NCBI GenBank assembly: GCA_002492075.1
Contig: DKXD01000081.1
Span: forward strand, 517 to 5,652
From: Ruminococcaceae bacterium UBA7135
GTDB lineage: Bacteria > Bacillota > Clostridia > Oscillospirales > Ruminococcaceae
Reading direction: 5' to 3'
Length of the DNA stretch: 5,136 bases
Shown piece after piece: positions 1-5,104 of the stretch. Under the pieces are notes generated by a model that did no database searches, had not been told where the DNA came from, and saw only the letters and a list, made by a program, of their open reading frames with translations. A program made the translations under genes and the position numbers. Every line of letters starts with the position of its first letter. Position 1 is the stretch's first letter.

Positions 1-96
1 AAGGCTCTGCAACGCTCCCGTTATACAGACCAACGCGCGGCGATTTTAAATAACGCACAAAACACGCACTTAAACTGTCAACCGATGCAAAACGTA
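1..96. other. Left-edge non-coding stretch
   Basis: Downstream of the DUF218 stop codon I see no hairpin with a U-run and no minus-strand ATG. A perfect TTGACA on the minus strand (81-76) has no -10 at 15-19 bp. The plus strand is open in one frame from base 1 to 178, but it runs into the DUF218 gene without support. The cluster may continue leftward. Confidence 0.4.
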
Positions 97-858
97 TTAC
101 CCGAATATCACGGCCGAAAACAGCGCCGCCCATTCGCGAACCCAATAATTCAGCAAATTGTGTGTGGGAGTTTTATTTGAGTGATGTCCGACTGTCAAGC
201 CGTTTTTGCGGGCGTAAATATCGGCGCGGAATTGGTGAAAATCGTTGGTGACGATAACGGCGCGGTCTATGCCGCGTTCCTTCAGCAGCTCGGCGGAAAG
301 CCGAATGTTCTCGCGGGTGCTTGTGGACTTGTCCTCGATAACGATACGGTTTTCGGAAATGCCGCGCTCTTTCAAATACCGCCGCATAGCCTCAGCCTCG
401 GAAATGTCCTCGCCGTTTCCTTGTCCGCCGCTCACCACACAAACGGCGTCCGGATGAGCCGAAAGCGTTTCAAGAGCCGCGTCACAGCGCTTTGCAAGCA
501 TAGTGCTGGGCGTTTCTCCGCGAACTTGGCAGCCCAGGACTATAACAGCCTGCGGGTCTTCTATGGAGCGTTCGACGCACATCGCCATATTCATCGAGAA
601 TATCACGCAGCTTACCGCGCAGACTGCGATAACCGTTCCCAAAGCCAACAGAACAGCCCGTCCCGCAAGCTTGCTCCAAACTCGCTTTATAACACCGCAG
701 AACGGCTTCCAAAAGACGCACACCAAAACGGCTCCGCCAAACAAGGCGGAACCTATTATCGTGCCTGCGGTGAAGAAATTGCAGTTCACCCAGACAAGAA
801 GCAAGAACGCTATAACCGAGATAATTGCCCTGATGATTTTTGAAATATATTTTGTCAT
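97..858 (-). CDS. YdcF/SanA/ElyC-like DUF218 membrane protein (253 aa)
   Basis: Members of this family (E. coli SanA, ElyC, YdcF) are linked to envelope integrity and peptidoglycan or lipid-carrier metabolism, but their chemistry is unsettled. Three hydrophobic segments come first, at about 8-28, 30-50 and 68-92. The basic loop KPFCGVIKRVWSKLAGR between the second and third suggests that loop is cytoplasmic, so the C-terminal domain would face outside. The DUF218 domain spans about 102-245: AVIVLGCQVRGETPS at 104-118, VVSGGQGNGEDISEAEAM at 141-158, EDKSTSTRENI at 175-185, and TNDFHQFRA at 204-212. These conserved acidic, Ser/Thr and His positions are all intact. The C-terminus WVREWAALFSAV is typical. 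ATG 858 follows a weak GGAA site 6 nt away, 17 bp after the upstream gene's stop, so expression likely depends on that gene's transcript. I give no gene symbol because the family has several subgroups. Confidence 0.9.
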   Translation of the reverse strand: MTKYISKIIRAIISVIAFLLLVWVNCNFFTAGTIIGSALFGGAVLVCVFWKPFCGVIKRVWSKLAGRAVLLALGTVIAVCAVSCVIFSMNMAMCVERSIEDPQAVIVLGCQVRGETPSTMLAKRCDAALETLSAHPDAVCVVSGGQGNGEDISEAEAMRRYLKERGISENRIVIEDKSTSTRENIRLSAELLKERGIDRAVIVTNDFHQFRADIYARKNGLTVGHHSNKTPTHNLLNYWVREWAALFSAVIFG

Positions 859-864
859 TTTTTA

Positions 865-868
865 TTCC
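865..868 (-). promoter_or_regulatory. Weak ribosome binding site of the DUF218 gene
   Basis: GGAA lies 6 nt before ATG 858 and is the weakest site in the cluster. The 17-bp distance from the preceding stop codon could allow re-initiation by terminating ribosomes. Confidence 0.4.
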
Positions 869-875
869 GATATTA

Positions 876-1361
876 TTAGAGACTATCCAAAAATTCTTTG
901 AGTTTTTCAAAGAAATCTGTGAATTCGTTTATGTTTGCCATGATAAAGGTGAACGTGATTATTCCGATAATAATAGAAATTCCAATAAGAATAAGCTGAA
1001 CGATGAAGTATCCCTTGCAGAAGCCGCGCTTCGGCTCGGGAGTGGTCGAGCCGAACGCCCAGACCGCAGTAAGTATAAAGCTGATAAGTCCAAAGCAGGA
1101 GCAGAGAAGTATTGTTCCTATCCACTGACCCGTAGTCATATTCTGCGTCGGAGCGGCGCTTGGGTTAATGCTCTGACCGTACTGAGGTGCGCCGTAGCCC
1201 ATGTTCGGGGTGGTGTAGTTCGGCTGCACCGGCTGCGCTTGCGGCATTATGTCCTCGCTCTTCCCGAGATCAACCGCGCTTTTCATCGGCGCGCCGCACG
1301 TCGGGCAGAATTTTACGTCTCCATTCACAAACGAGCCGCATTTTTCGCAAAATCTTTCCAT
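876..1361 (-). CDS. Zinc-ribbon membrane protein, downstream paralog (161 aa)
   Basis: This is the tandem paralog of the gene just upstream. The first 34 residues match at 25 positions by hand count, including all four zinc cysteines (C5, C8, C19, C22) and the stretch CGAPMKSAVDLGK. The QWIGT that opens the first membrane helix falls at the same residue (79-83) in both. The Pro-rich linker spans about 35-78 with GAPQYGQSINP. Helices are at about 80-103 (ending WAFGS) and 117-141, joined by PEPKRGFCKG. Unlike its partner it carries a C-terminal tail at about 143-161 with I144, F147, F150, F151, L154, F157, L158 and L161 on one face, a likely amphipathic helix or short coiled coil. The ribosome binding site AGGAGG lies 5 nt before ATG 1361. 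The gene ends 17 bp before the DUF218 gene. Function unknown; a membrane adaptor or sensor is only a guess. Confidence 0.88.
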   Translation of the reverse strand: MERFCEKCGSFVNGDVKFCPTCGAPMKSAVDLGKSEDIMPQAQPVQPNYTTPNMGYGAPQYGQSINPSAAPTQNMTTGQWIGTILLCSCFGLISFILTAVWAFGSTTPEPKRGFCKGYFIVQLILIGISIIIGIITFTFIMANINEFTDFFEKLKEFLDSL

Positions 1362-1381
1362 AATTTCCTCCTGTTATGTAT
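1264..1381 (-). repeat. Duplicated 5' block, copy A
   Basis: This covers the first 98 bp of the downstream zinc-ribbon gene plus the ribosome binding site and an upstream ATACATAA. It aligns to 1761-1877. The 98 coding bases match at about 79 positions by hand count. The upstream ATACATAA and AGGAG are also shared, with one indel between them. Confidence 0.7.
1367..1372 (-). promoter_or_regulatory. Ribosome binding site of the downstream zinc-ribbon gene
   Basis: A perfect AGGAGG lies 5 nt before ATG 1361. The intergenic stretch around it (1362-1423) shows no U-run terminator, so the two paralogs are probably on one transcript. Confidence 0.85.
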
Positions 1382-1423
1382 CCTTTAATTGCTCTATTTT
1401 TGGCTGCACGGGAAAGCGCCGGC

Positions 1424-1858
1424 TTAAAACGGAGAGTTGATAAGTCCGGGAACGACAGCCGCGGCGATAATTCCCAACACTATGCCGATAATGTTTATCA
1501 AAAGCATACCGCGGCTGAAGCTGCGGCGCGGCTCGGGCATATCCGAGCAGAAGCCCCAGATGATATTCAGTATAAGGCTGATGATACCAAGGCAGGTGCA
1601 TACGATAAACGTTCCTATCCATTGGCTTGCGGTCAGCGTTTCCAAAGGTACGTTTTGCGGCGAGTACGGGTTATAGCTTTGCCCGTATTGGGGAGCGCTG
1701 TAACCGGAGGTCGGAATGTTTCCGCTGCCGAAATTCGGAGCATCGGGCGCGTCGTGCTTGCCGAGATCGACCGCGCTTTTCATCGGAGCGCCGCAATTCG
1801 GACAGAATTTTACTTCACCGCCAATAAGGGCGCCGCAATTCCCGCAAAGTCTTTCCAT
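1424..1858 (-). CDS. Zinc-ribbon membrane protein, upstream paralog (144 aa)
   Basis: I recognise a type, not a function. Residues 1-24 form a zinc ribbon with CxxC knuckles C5/C8 and C19/C22 (CGNC and CPNC). A Pro/Gly/Ser/Tyr-rich flexible linker at about 35-78 contains APQYGQSYNP. Two hydrophobic segments follow, at about 80-103 (starting QWIGT and ending WGF) and 117-138. They are joined by a short basic loop, PEPRRSFSRG. The layout resembles small clostridial zinc-ribbon proteins with a WAFG motif between two helices, from memory only. I start it at ATG 1858, 5 nt after AAGGAGA. An in-frame upstream start at 1900 would overlap the acetyltransferase and add a tail missing in the paralog. 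The next gene, 62 bp on, is its tandem paralog. Orientation of the ribbon is unresolved, because the basic inter-helix loop and a cytoplasmic ribbon disagree under the positive-inside rule. Confidence 0.88.
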   Translation of the reverse strand: MERLCGNCGALIGGEVKFCPNCGAPMKSAVDLGKHDAPDAPNFGSGNIPTSGYSAPQYGQSYNPYSPQNVPLETLTASQWIGTFIVCTCLGIISLILNIIWGFCSDMPEPRRSFSRGMLLINIIGIVLGIIAAAVVPGLINSPF

Positions 1859-1877
1859 AGCGTTCTCCTTTATGTAT
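1761..1877 (-). repeat. Duplicated 5' block, copy B
   Basis: This is the partner of 1264-1381. Here ATACATAA is functional sequence: it ends the acetyltransferase gene (Thr codon ACA and stop TAA). Copy A keeps it where nothing is encoded, which suggests copy B is the ancestral position and copy A the derived one. Confidence 0.65.
1864..1870 (-). promoter_or_regulatory. Ribosome binding site of the upstream zinc-ribbon gene
   Basis: AAGGAGA lies 5 nt before ATG 1858 and shares one base with the acetyltransferase stop codon. This decides the start at 1858 over the longer 1900 alternative and suggests translational coupling. Confidence 0.8.
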
Positions 1878-2307
1878 TCGCGTCCGTGCGCGTTATCCAT
1901 TGGCTCATGCCCGCGCCCCAGACGTCATTTGGGCGTTCCTTGAAGCCGAAAGGCTTGTAAAAATCCTCGCGTCCTTTAGCGCTCATAAGGTAGAGGATTA
2001 TCGTTTCGCCGGGTTCAAGCGTGGATTTCATAAAGTCCACCGTGCGCCGCATAAGCTCGTGACCTATCCCGCGGTGCTGATATTCGGGCAATACCATAAC
2101 GTCCGTAATGAAATTCGCATAGCTGCCATCGGAAAGCACTCGTATCATTCCTATCGCCTTGCCGTTATCCCGCACGGTCGTGATATGGAACGCGTTGTTC
2201 AGCGCGTTCTGCGCTATCCTCTCGGACAGCACCATAAAATTCACAGCTCTGCGCATTGCCATATATTCTGCCAACGCGGGAGCCTCGTCTATATACTCTA
2301 TCGCCAT
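1870..2307 (-). CDS. GNAT family N-acetyltransferase (145 aa)
   Basis: This is a single-domain GCN5-related acetyltransferase, expected to use acetyl-CoA to acetylate an amine. The substrate cannot be told. The fold shows as a helical N-terminal part (7-40), strands at about 41-58, then FITDVMVLPEYQHRGIG at 66-82. That segment contains the acetyl-CoA pyrophosphate motif Q-x-x-G-x-G (Q77, G80, G82), followed by helix HELMRRTVDF. ILYLMSA lies at 104-110, and the C-terminal FYKPFGF at 116-122 is the usual GNAT signature. Length is normal for small family members. I start it at ATG 2307, 5 nt after GGAAAGGG, rather than at a TTG at 2322. It follows the ftsH terminator, and its stop codon overlaps the ribosome binding site of the next gene by one base, with an 11-bp gap between coding regions. 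Both point to co-translation with the genes to its left. I see no promoter of its own. Confidence 0.92.
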   Translation of the reverse strand: MAIEYIDEAPALAEYMAMRRAVNFMVLSERIAQNALNNAFHITTVRDNGKAIGMIRVLSDGSYANFITDVMVLPEYQHRGIGHELMRRTVDFMKSTLEPGETIILYLMSAKGREDFYKPFGFKERPNDVWGAGMSQWITRTDANT

Positions 2308-2354
2308 TTTTTCCCTTTCCAAAAAGAACGCCGAACCGTGTCGAAATTCTCTTT
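2308..2354 (-). other. Gap between ftsH terminator and acetyltransferase, no promoter seen
   Basis: Only about 47 bp separate the terminator U-run from the acetyltransferase start. I find no convincing -35/-10 pair in it. The downstream genes may rely on terminator readthrough, on a promoter within the end of ftsH, or on a non-consensus sigma factor. Confidence 0.4.
2313..2320 (-). promoter_or_regulatory. Ribosome binding site of the acetyltransferase
   Basis: GGAAAGGG ends 5 nt before ATG 2307. A TTG codon at 2320-2322 overlaps this site, so the ATG is the better start. Confidence 0.55.
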
Positions 2355-2390
2355 AAAAAATCGCCCCGCGTTGTACTCGGCGCAGGGGCG
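2355..2390 (-). terminator. Intrinsic terminator after ftsH
   Basis: On the minus strand CGCCCC pairs with GGGGCG (2390-2385 with 2367-2362). The stem extends by three GC pairs past a single bulged base, around a 10-nt loop, and is followed by A and then six T (2360-2355). The hairpin starts 13 bp after the ftsH stop, so it ends the hpt-ftsH unit. On the opposite strand GTTTTATTATT follows the stem, so it might work weakly both ways, although no plus-strand gene is seen. Confidence 0.85.
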
Positions 2391-2402
2391 GTTTTATTAT
2401 TG

Positions 2403-4391
2403 TTATTCGTTATTGTTGTCGTTTTCCTCCGGTTTATCCTCGGATATGGCTTCCTTGGCTCTTTCTTCAGCCTTTTCCTCGGTCTTATCAGTGATTATAT
2501 CCACCTCGTCGCCGTCAACGCTTATCTCGCCCGCCATAAGCTTATAGAACACGGGGCCGTCTATCTTCTCGTTCTTCATCAGATACTGAGCGCAGCGCTC
2601 CAGAAGATCGCGGTGAACAGTGAGGATATCCTTTGCCTTTTCGTAAGCAGTCTCGATGATCTCGCGTATCTCCGCGTCTATCTCGCTCGCGACATTCTCG
2701 GAATAATTCTTGCCCTGGGAATAGTCGCGCCCGAGGAACACCTCGTGATCCGCGCTGCCATAGAGAATGGGACCCAGCTTCTCGGAGAAGCCGTAGCGCG
2801 TTACCATATCACGGGCAACGTTGGTCGCTCGTTCGATATCGTTGGAAGCTCCCGTGGAAATATCATCAAGCACGAGCTTTTCCGCAACTCGTCCACCCAG
2901 AAGCACAACGATGTTCTCTTCCATATAGGTCTTGGAAACAAAGCTTCTGTCCTTTTCGGGAACGTGCATCGTAAAGCCGCCCGCACTTCCTCTCGGAATA
3001 ATGGTGACCTGGTGCACCTTATCCTGCGACGGGCTGAAATACGTAGTGATAGCGTGACCCGCCTCGTGATACGCGGTAAGCTTCTTCTCGTCAGGCGTAA
3101 CAACGCGGGATTTCTTTTCGGGACCCGCCACTACCTTAATAGTAGCCTCCTCGATATCCGCCTTCGTTACCGCCTTGCGGTTGTTACGCGCGGCAAGCAG
3201 AGCCGCCTCGTTCACCAGATTTTCCAAGTCCGCGCCCGTAAAACCCGCGGTAGTCGCCGCAATGGTCTTGAGGTCTACGTCCGGACCGATGTTTTTGTTG
3301 CGCGTGTGTACCTTCAGTATCTCCTCGCGCCCCTTGATGTCGGGATAGCTTACGACTACCTGTCTGTCGAAGCGTCCCGGACGGAGCAATGCGGGATCGA
3401 GTATATCACGGCGGTTTGTCGCCGCCATAACGATGATGTTTTCGTTTTCGGTAAAGCCGTCCATTTCAACAAGGAGCTGGTTCAAGGTCTGCTCACGCTC
3501 ATCGTGACCTCCGCCCAGACCCGCGCCGCGCTGACGGCCGACCGCGTCTATCTCGTCTATGAAGATTATGGACGGAGTATGCTTTTTCGCTTGATCGAAC
3601 AGATCTCGCACACGCGAAGCGCCGACGCCGACATACATTTCCACGAAATCCGAACCGGATATCGAGAAGAACGGCGCTCCCGCCTCGCCCGCAACAGCCT
3701 TTGCAAGCAGAGTTTTACCCGTTCCGGGGGGACCCACAAGCAGAACGCCCTTGGGAACTCTCGCGCCTATCTCGCGGTACTTGCCGGGGCTTTTCAGGAA
3801 ATCCACTATCTCAACAAGCTCCTGCTTTTCCTCGTCCGCGCCAGCAACATCCTCGAACGTTACCTTTTTGCCCGTCTGCTGACGAACGTTCGCGCGGGAA
3901 AATGTATTCATCTTGCCGCCGCCCGTGGTCTGACGCATTATGATGAACGTAAAGATTACCATAACGCCGATAAGCAGCAGATACGGCAGGAAGTTCATCA
4001 GGAACGAATTGTCGGATATCTTGATGTAATCCTCGACAAGCTCTTTATCGGGATTAGCTTCATTATAGCGGATACGATAATTCACTTGCTTTCCGCTCTT
4101 GTCGTAGCCGCTGTTGATGTCGTTCAAGAAAACATTGACATTCGGCACGGTGTAGGTCTTTACCTCGTTCTGATCGCCGTCCTTAAGGATATATTTCAGC
4201 GTTCCGCGCCCAAGGTCAAGCTCGTATGCGGAAACGTTCAGATTATCGAACTCCGAAATGATGTCCGAATACCGAGGCGCGTTCGCGGCGTTTCTTCTCC
4301 CCGCCATATTAAGCACGGACACCAGTCCGAATATCAGCAGAGCCGCTATAAGACAATAGATTATAACGCCCTGAAGCTTGTTTTTCTTCAT
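2403..4391 (-). CDS. ftsH: ATP-dependent zinc metalloprotease FtsH (662 aa)
   Basis: FtsH is a membrane-anchored hexameric AAA+ protease that unfolds and degrades misfolded membrane proteins and some short-lived regulators. Domains in order: TM1 at about 8-29, an extracytoplasmic domain at about 31-130, TM2 at about 131-152, an AAA+ module at about 175-430, an M41 peptidase at about 435-620, and a charged acidic tail at about 632-662. Key motifs: Walker A GPPGTGKT at 220-227, pore loop EMYVGVGA at 251-258, Walker B IIFIDEID at 275-282, second region of homology with ATNRRDILDPALLRPGRFDR at 324-343, and zinc site HEAGH at 442-446 with the likely third ligand D518 in STGASNDI. All catalytic residues are present and length is usual. 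The pore aromatic is Tyr253, where Phe is typical. The gene lies 84 bp after hpt, presumably co-transcribed from P1, and ends at an intrinsic terminator. Confidence 0.99.
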   Translation of the reverse strand: MKKNKLQGVIIYCLIAALLIFGLVSVLNMAGRRNAANAPRYSDIISEFDNLNVSAYELDLGRGTLKYILKDGDQNEVKTYTVPNVNVFLNDINSGYDKSGKQVNYRIRYNEANPDKELVEDYIKISDNSFLMNFLPYLLLIGVMVIFTFIIMRQTTGGGKMNTFSRANVRQQTGKKVTFEDVAGADEEKQELVEIVDFLKSPGKYREIGARVPKGVLLVGPPGTGKTLLAKAVAGEAGAPFFSISGSDFVEMYVGVGASRVRDLFDQAKKHTPSIIFIDEIDAVGRQRGAGLGGGHDEREQTLNQLLVEMDGFTENENIIVMAATNRRDILDPALLRPGRFDRQVVVSYPDIKGREEILKVHTRNKNIGPDVDLKTIAATTAGFTGADLENLVNEAALLAARNNRKAVTKADIEEATIKVVAGPEKKSRVVTPDEKKLTAYHEAGHAITTYFSPSQDKVHQVTIIPRGSAGGFTMHVPEKDRSFVSKTYMEENIVVLLGGRVAEKLVLDDISTGASNDIERATNVARDMVTRYGFSEKLGPILYGSADHEVFLGRDYSQGKNYSENVASEIDAEIREIIETAYEKAKDILTVHRDLLERCAQYLMKNEKIDGPVFYKLMAGEISVDGDEVDIITDKTEEKAEERAKEAISEDKPEENDNNNE

Positions 4392-4396
4392 CTTTA

Positions 4397-4404
4397 CCGC
4401 CTTT
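4397..4404 (-). promoter_or_regulatory. Ribosome binding site of ftsH
   Basis: AAAGGCGG on the minus strand is an imperfect match to AAGGAGG and lies 5 nt before the ATG at 4391. It supports the chosen start. Confidence 0.65.
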
Positions 4405-4405
4405 C

Positions 4406-4424
4406 GGGAATAATCCCAATTATT
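4406..4424 (-). repeat. Two overlapping, mutually exclusive small hairpins before ftsH
   Basis: AATAAT-CCCA-ATTATT (4409-4424) and GGGA-ATAA-TCCC (4406-4417) share bases, so only one can form at a time. The second starts one base upstream of the ftsH ribosome binding site. They are short and weak. Any effect on ftsH translation is speculative. Confidence 0.25.
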
Positions 4425-4440
4425 TTACTCGAGCATTGCG

Positions 4441-4462
4441 CCGGGAAAAGTAAAGCTCCCGG
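4441..4462 (-). repeat. Hairpin in the hpt-ftsH spacer
   Basis: CCGGGA (4441-4446) and TCCCGG (4457-4462) form a perfect 6-bp, mostly GC stem with a 10-nt loop, 13 bp after the hpt stop codon. No U-run follows on the minus strand, so it is not a standard intrinsic terminator. It could stabilise the 3' end of a processed hpt message or slow readthrough into ftsH. Both are inferences. Confidence 0.5.
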
Positions 4463-4475
4463 ATATAATTATGTA

Positions 4476-5003
4476 TTACTCCTTGTAAATACCAACATAA
4501 GGAAGATTTCTGAACCTGCCGTCGCAGTCAAAACCATTTCCGATAACAAACAGGTCGTCTATAACGAACCCCGTGTAATCGGGCTGAAACTCTACCGTTC
4601 GCCTTGAGGGCTTATCAAGCAGGCAGACGGTTTTGATCGAGCGCGGATTCAGCGCACCGAGCGCTTTGTTGATCTCAACAAGCGAACGCCCCGAATCACA
4701 AATATCCTCAACTATCACCACATCGCGCCCCGAAATATCGCCGATCTTCATCAGATCCACCTCAACGCGCCCTGTAGATTCCGTGCCCGCGTAGCTTTGG
4801 GTGCGAATAAAATCAATGCTCAAAGGGCACTCCACCTCGCGGATAAGGTCGGCGAAAAACGCGACTGCGCCGCGCAACACACACAGAAACAGCGGGTTTT
4901 TGCCCATATAATCGCACGTGAGCTGTTTGCCGAGCCGAGCCGCGCACTCGTCGAGCTGCTCTCGCGTAAAGAGTATCTTTTCTACTTCCTTTGGAACATA
5001 CAT
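4476..5003 (-). CDS. hpt: Hypoxanthine phosphoribosyltransferase (175 aa)
   Basis: The product is a type I phosphoribosyltransferase of purine salvage. The family transfers phosphoribose from PRPP to hypoxanthine (often also guanine), giving IMP/GMP and pyrophosphate in the cytosol. Visible family motifs: VLRGA at residues 42-46 (pyrophosphate loop), TQSYAGTESTG at 68-78 (flexible active-site loop with the Ser-Tyr pair), VVIVEDICDSG at 95-105 (PRPP motif with E99, D100 and presumed catalytic base D103), LLDKPSRR at 128-135, and LFVIGNGFD at 151-159 with stacking F152 and D159, then RNLPYVGI near the end. Length is normal. I chose ATG at 5003 rather than a TTG at 5018, because that TTG lies inside the ribosome binding site while the ATG sits 6 nt after GGAGGAG. 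The gene is first in a unit with ftsH, 84 bp downstream, an arrangement common in Bacillota. One oddity is N156, where most homologues I recall have Tyr. The family call is secure; exact base preference is not visible. Confidence 0.97.
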   Translation of the reverse strand: MYVPKEVEKILFTREQLDECAARLGKQLTCDYMGKNPLFLCVLRGAVAFFADLIREVECPLSIDFIRTQSYAGTESTGRVEVDLMKIGDISGRDVVIVEDICDSGRSLVEINKALGALNPRSIKTVCLLDKPSRRTVEFQPDYTGFVIDDLFVIGNGFDCDGRFRNLPYVGIYKE

Positions 5004-5009
5004 AGGGTA

Positions 5010-5016
5010 CTCCTCC
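5010..5016 (-). promoter_or_regulatory. Ribosome binding site of hpt
   Basis: GGAGGAG on the minus strand ends 6 nt before the ATG at 5003. It is a near-perfect anti-16S match. Because it overlaps the alternative TTG codon at 5016-5018, it fixes the start at 5003. Confidence 0.85.
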
Positions 5017-5028
5017 AATACAAAACTT

Positions 5029-5057
5029 ATTATAGCATATTATTCACAAAATTGCAA
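5029..5057 (-). promoter_or_regulatory. Vegetative promoter of hpt-ftsH (P1)
   Basis: On the minus strand the -35 box TTGCAA (5057-5052) is followed by a 17-bp spacer and a perfect -10 TATAAT (5034-5029). The -10 is preceded by TGC, making an extended -10 element. Transcription should start near 5022, leaving a leader of about 20 nt that holds little besides the ribosome binding site. Spacing and boxes fit a housekeeping sigma-A promoter. It is the only strong promoter I see in the window and should drive hpt and ftsH together. Confidence 0.85.
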
Positions 5058-5072
5058 TTGATTTTTGTGAAT
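5042..5072. repeat. Inverted repeat over the P1 -35 box, operator candidate
   Basis: ATTCACAAAA (5042-5051) and TTTTGTGAAT (5063-5072) are perfect 10-bp inverted repeats around an 11-bp spacer. Their centres are 21 bp apart, two helical turns, as expected for a symmetric dimeric DNA-binding protein. The spacer contains the whole -35 hexamer, and the left arm fills most of the P1 spacer. A protein bound here would block RNA polymerase. The dyad lies upstream of the predicted start, so it acts as DNA rather than as RNA from P1. The TTGTGAA half-site resembles Rex half-sites, but the arms are in the opposite order, so I do not call it Rex. No regulator is identified. Confidence 0.6.
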
Positions 5073-5104
5073 TTCTGCTGAAATTTTTGAAACCGCATTG
5101 GTAA

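Noticed and set aside
76..81. Perfect -35-like TTGACA on the minus strand after the DUF218 gene
   Set aside because: No acceptable -10 hexamer occurs 15-19 bp downstream, so I do not call a promoter.
1..180. Plus-strand frame open from the left edge to a stop at 178-180
   Set aside because: Half of it is antisense to the conserved end of the DUF218 gene, and the rest shows no recognisable protein. No ribosome binding site or homology supports it.
840..1388. Plus-strand open frames opposite the zinc-ribbon genes (840-1388 and 1376-1960)
   Set aside because: They are antisense to genes with clear motifs and good ribosome binding sites. The frames are rich in Arg, His and Ala with no domain, as expected of shadows.
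1859..1900. Longer start of the upstream zinc-ribbon gene at 1900
   Set aside because: It would overlap the acetyltransferase gene and add 14 residues with no counterpart in the paralog, while ATG 1858 has a strong ribosome binding site at the right distance.
4464..4469. TATAAT on the plus strand just after the hpt stop codon
   Set aside because: No -35 box lies at suitable distance and there is no plus-strand gene for it to serve.
2256..4607. A 783-codon open frame on the plus strand, antisense to ftsH and to part of hpt
   Set aside because: It lies codon-to-codon opposite a certain ftsH gene, has no recognisable domain or composition of a real protein, and crosses the ftsH terminator and two intergenic gaps. 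It is a shadow caused by biased codon use in ftsH.
5042..5072. The inverted repeat as a Rex operator or as a terminator of an upstream gene
   Set aside because: Rex sites have TTGTGAA first and TTCACAA second, the reverse of what is here. The stem is AT-rich and no U-run follows it, so it is not a terminator either.
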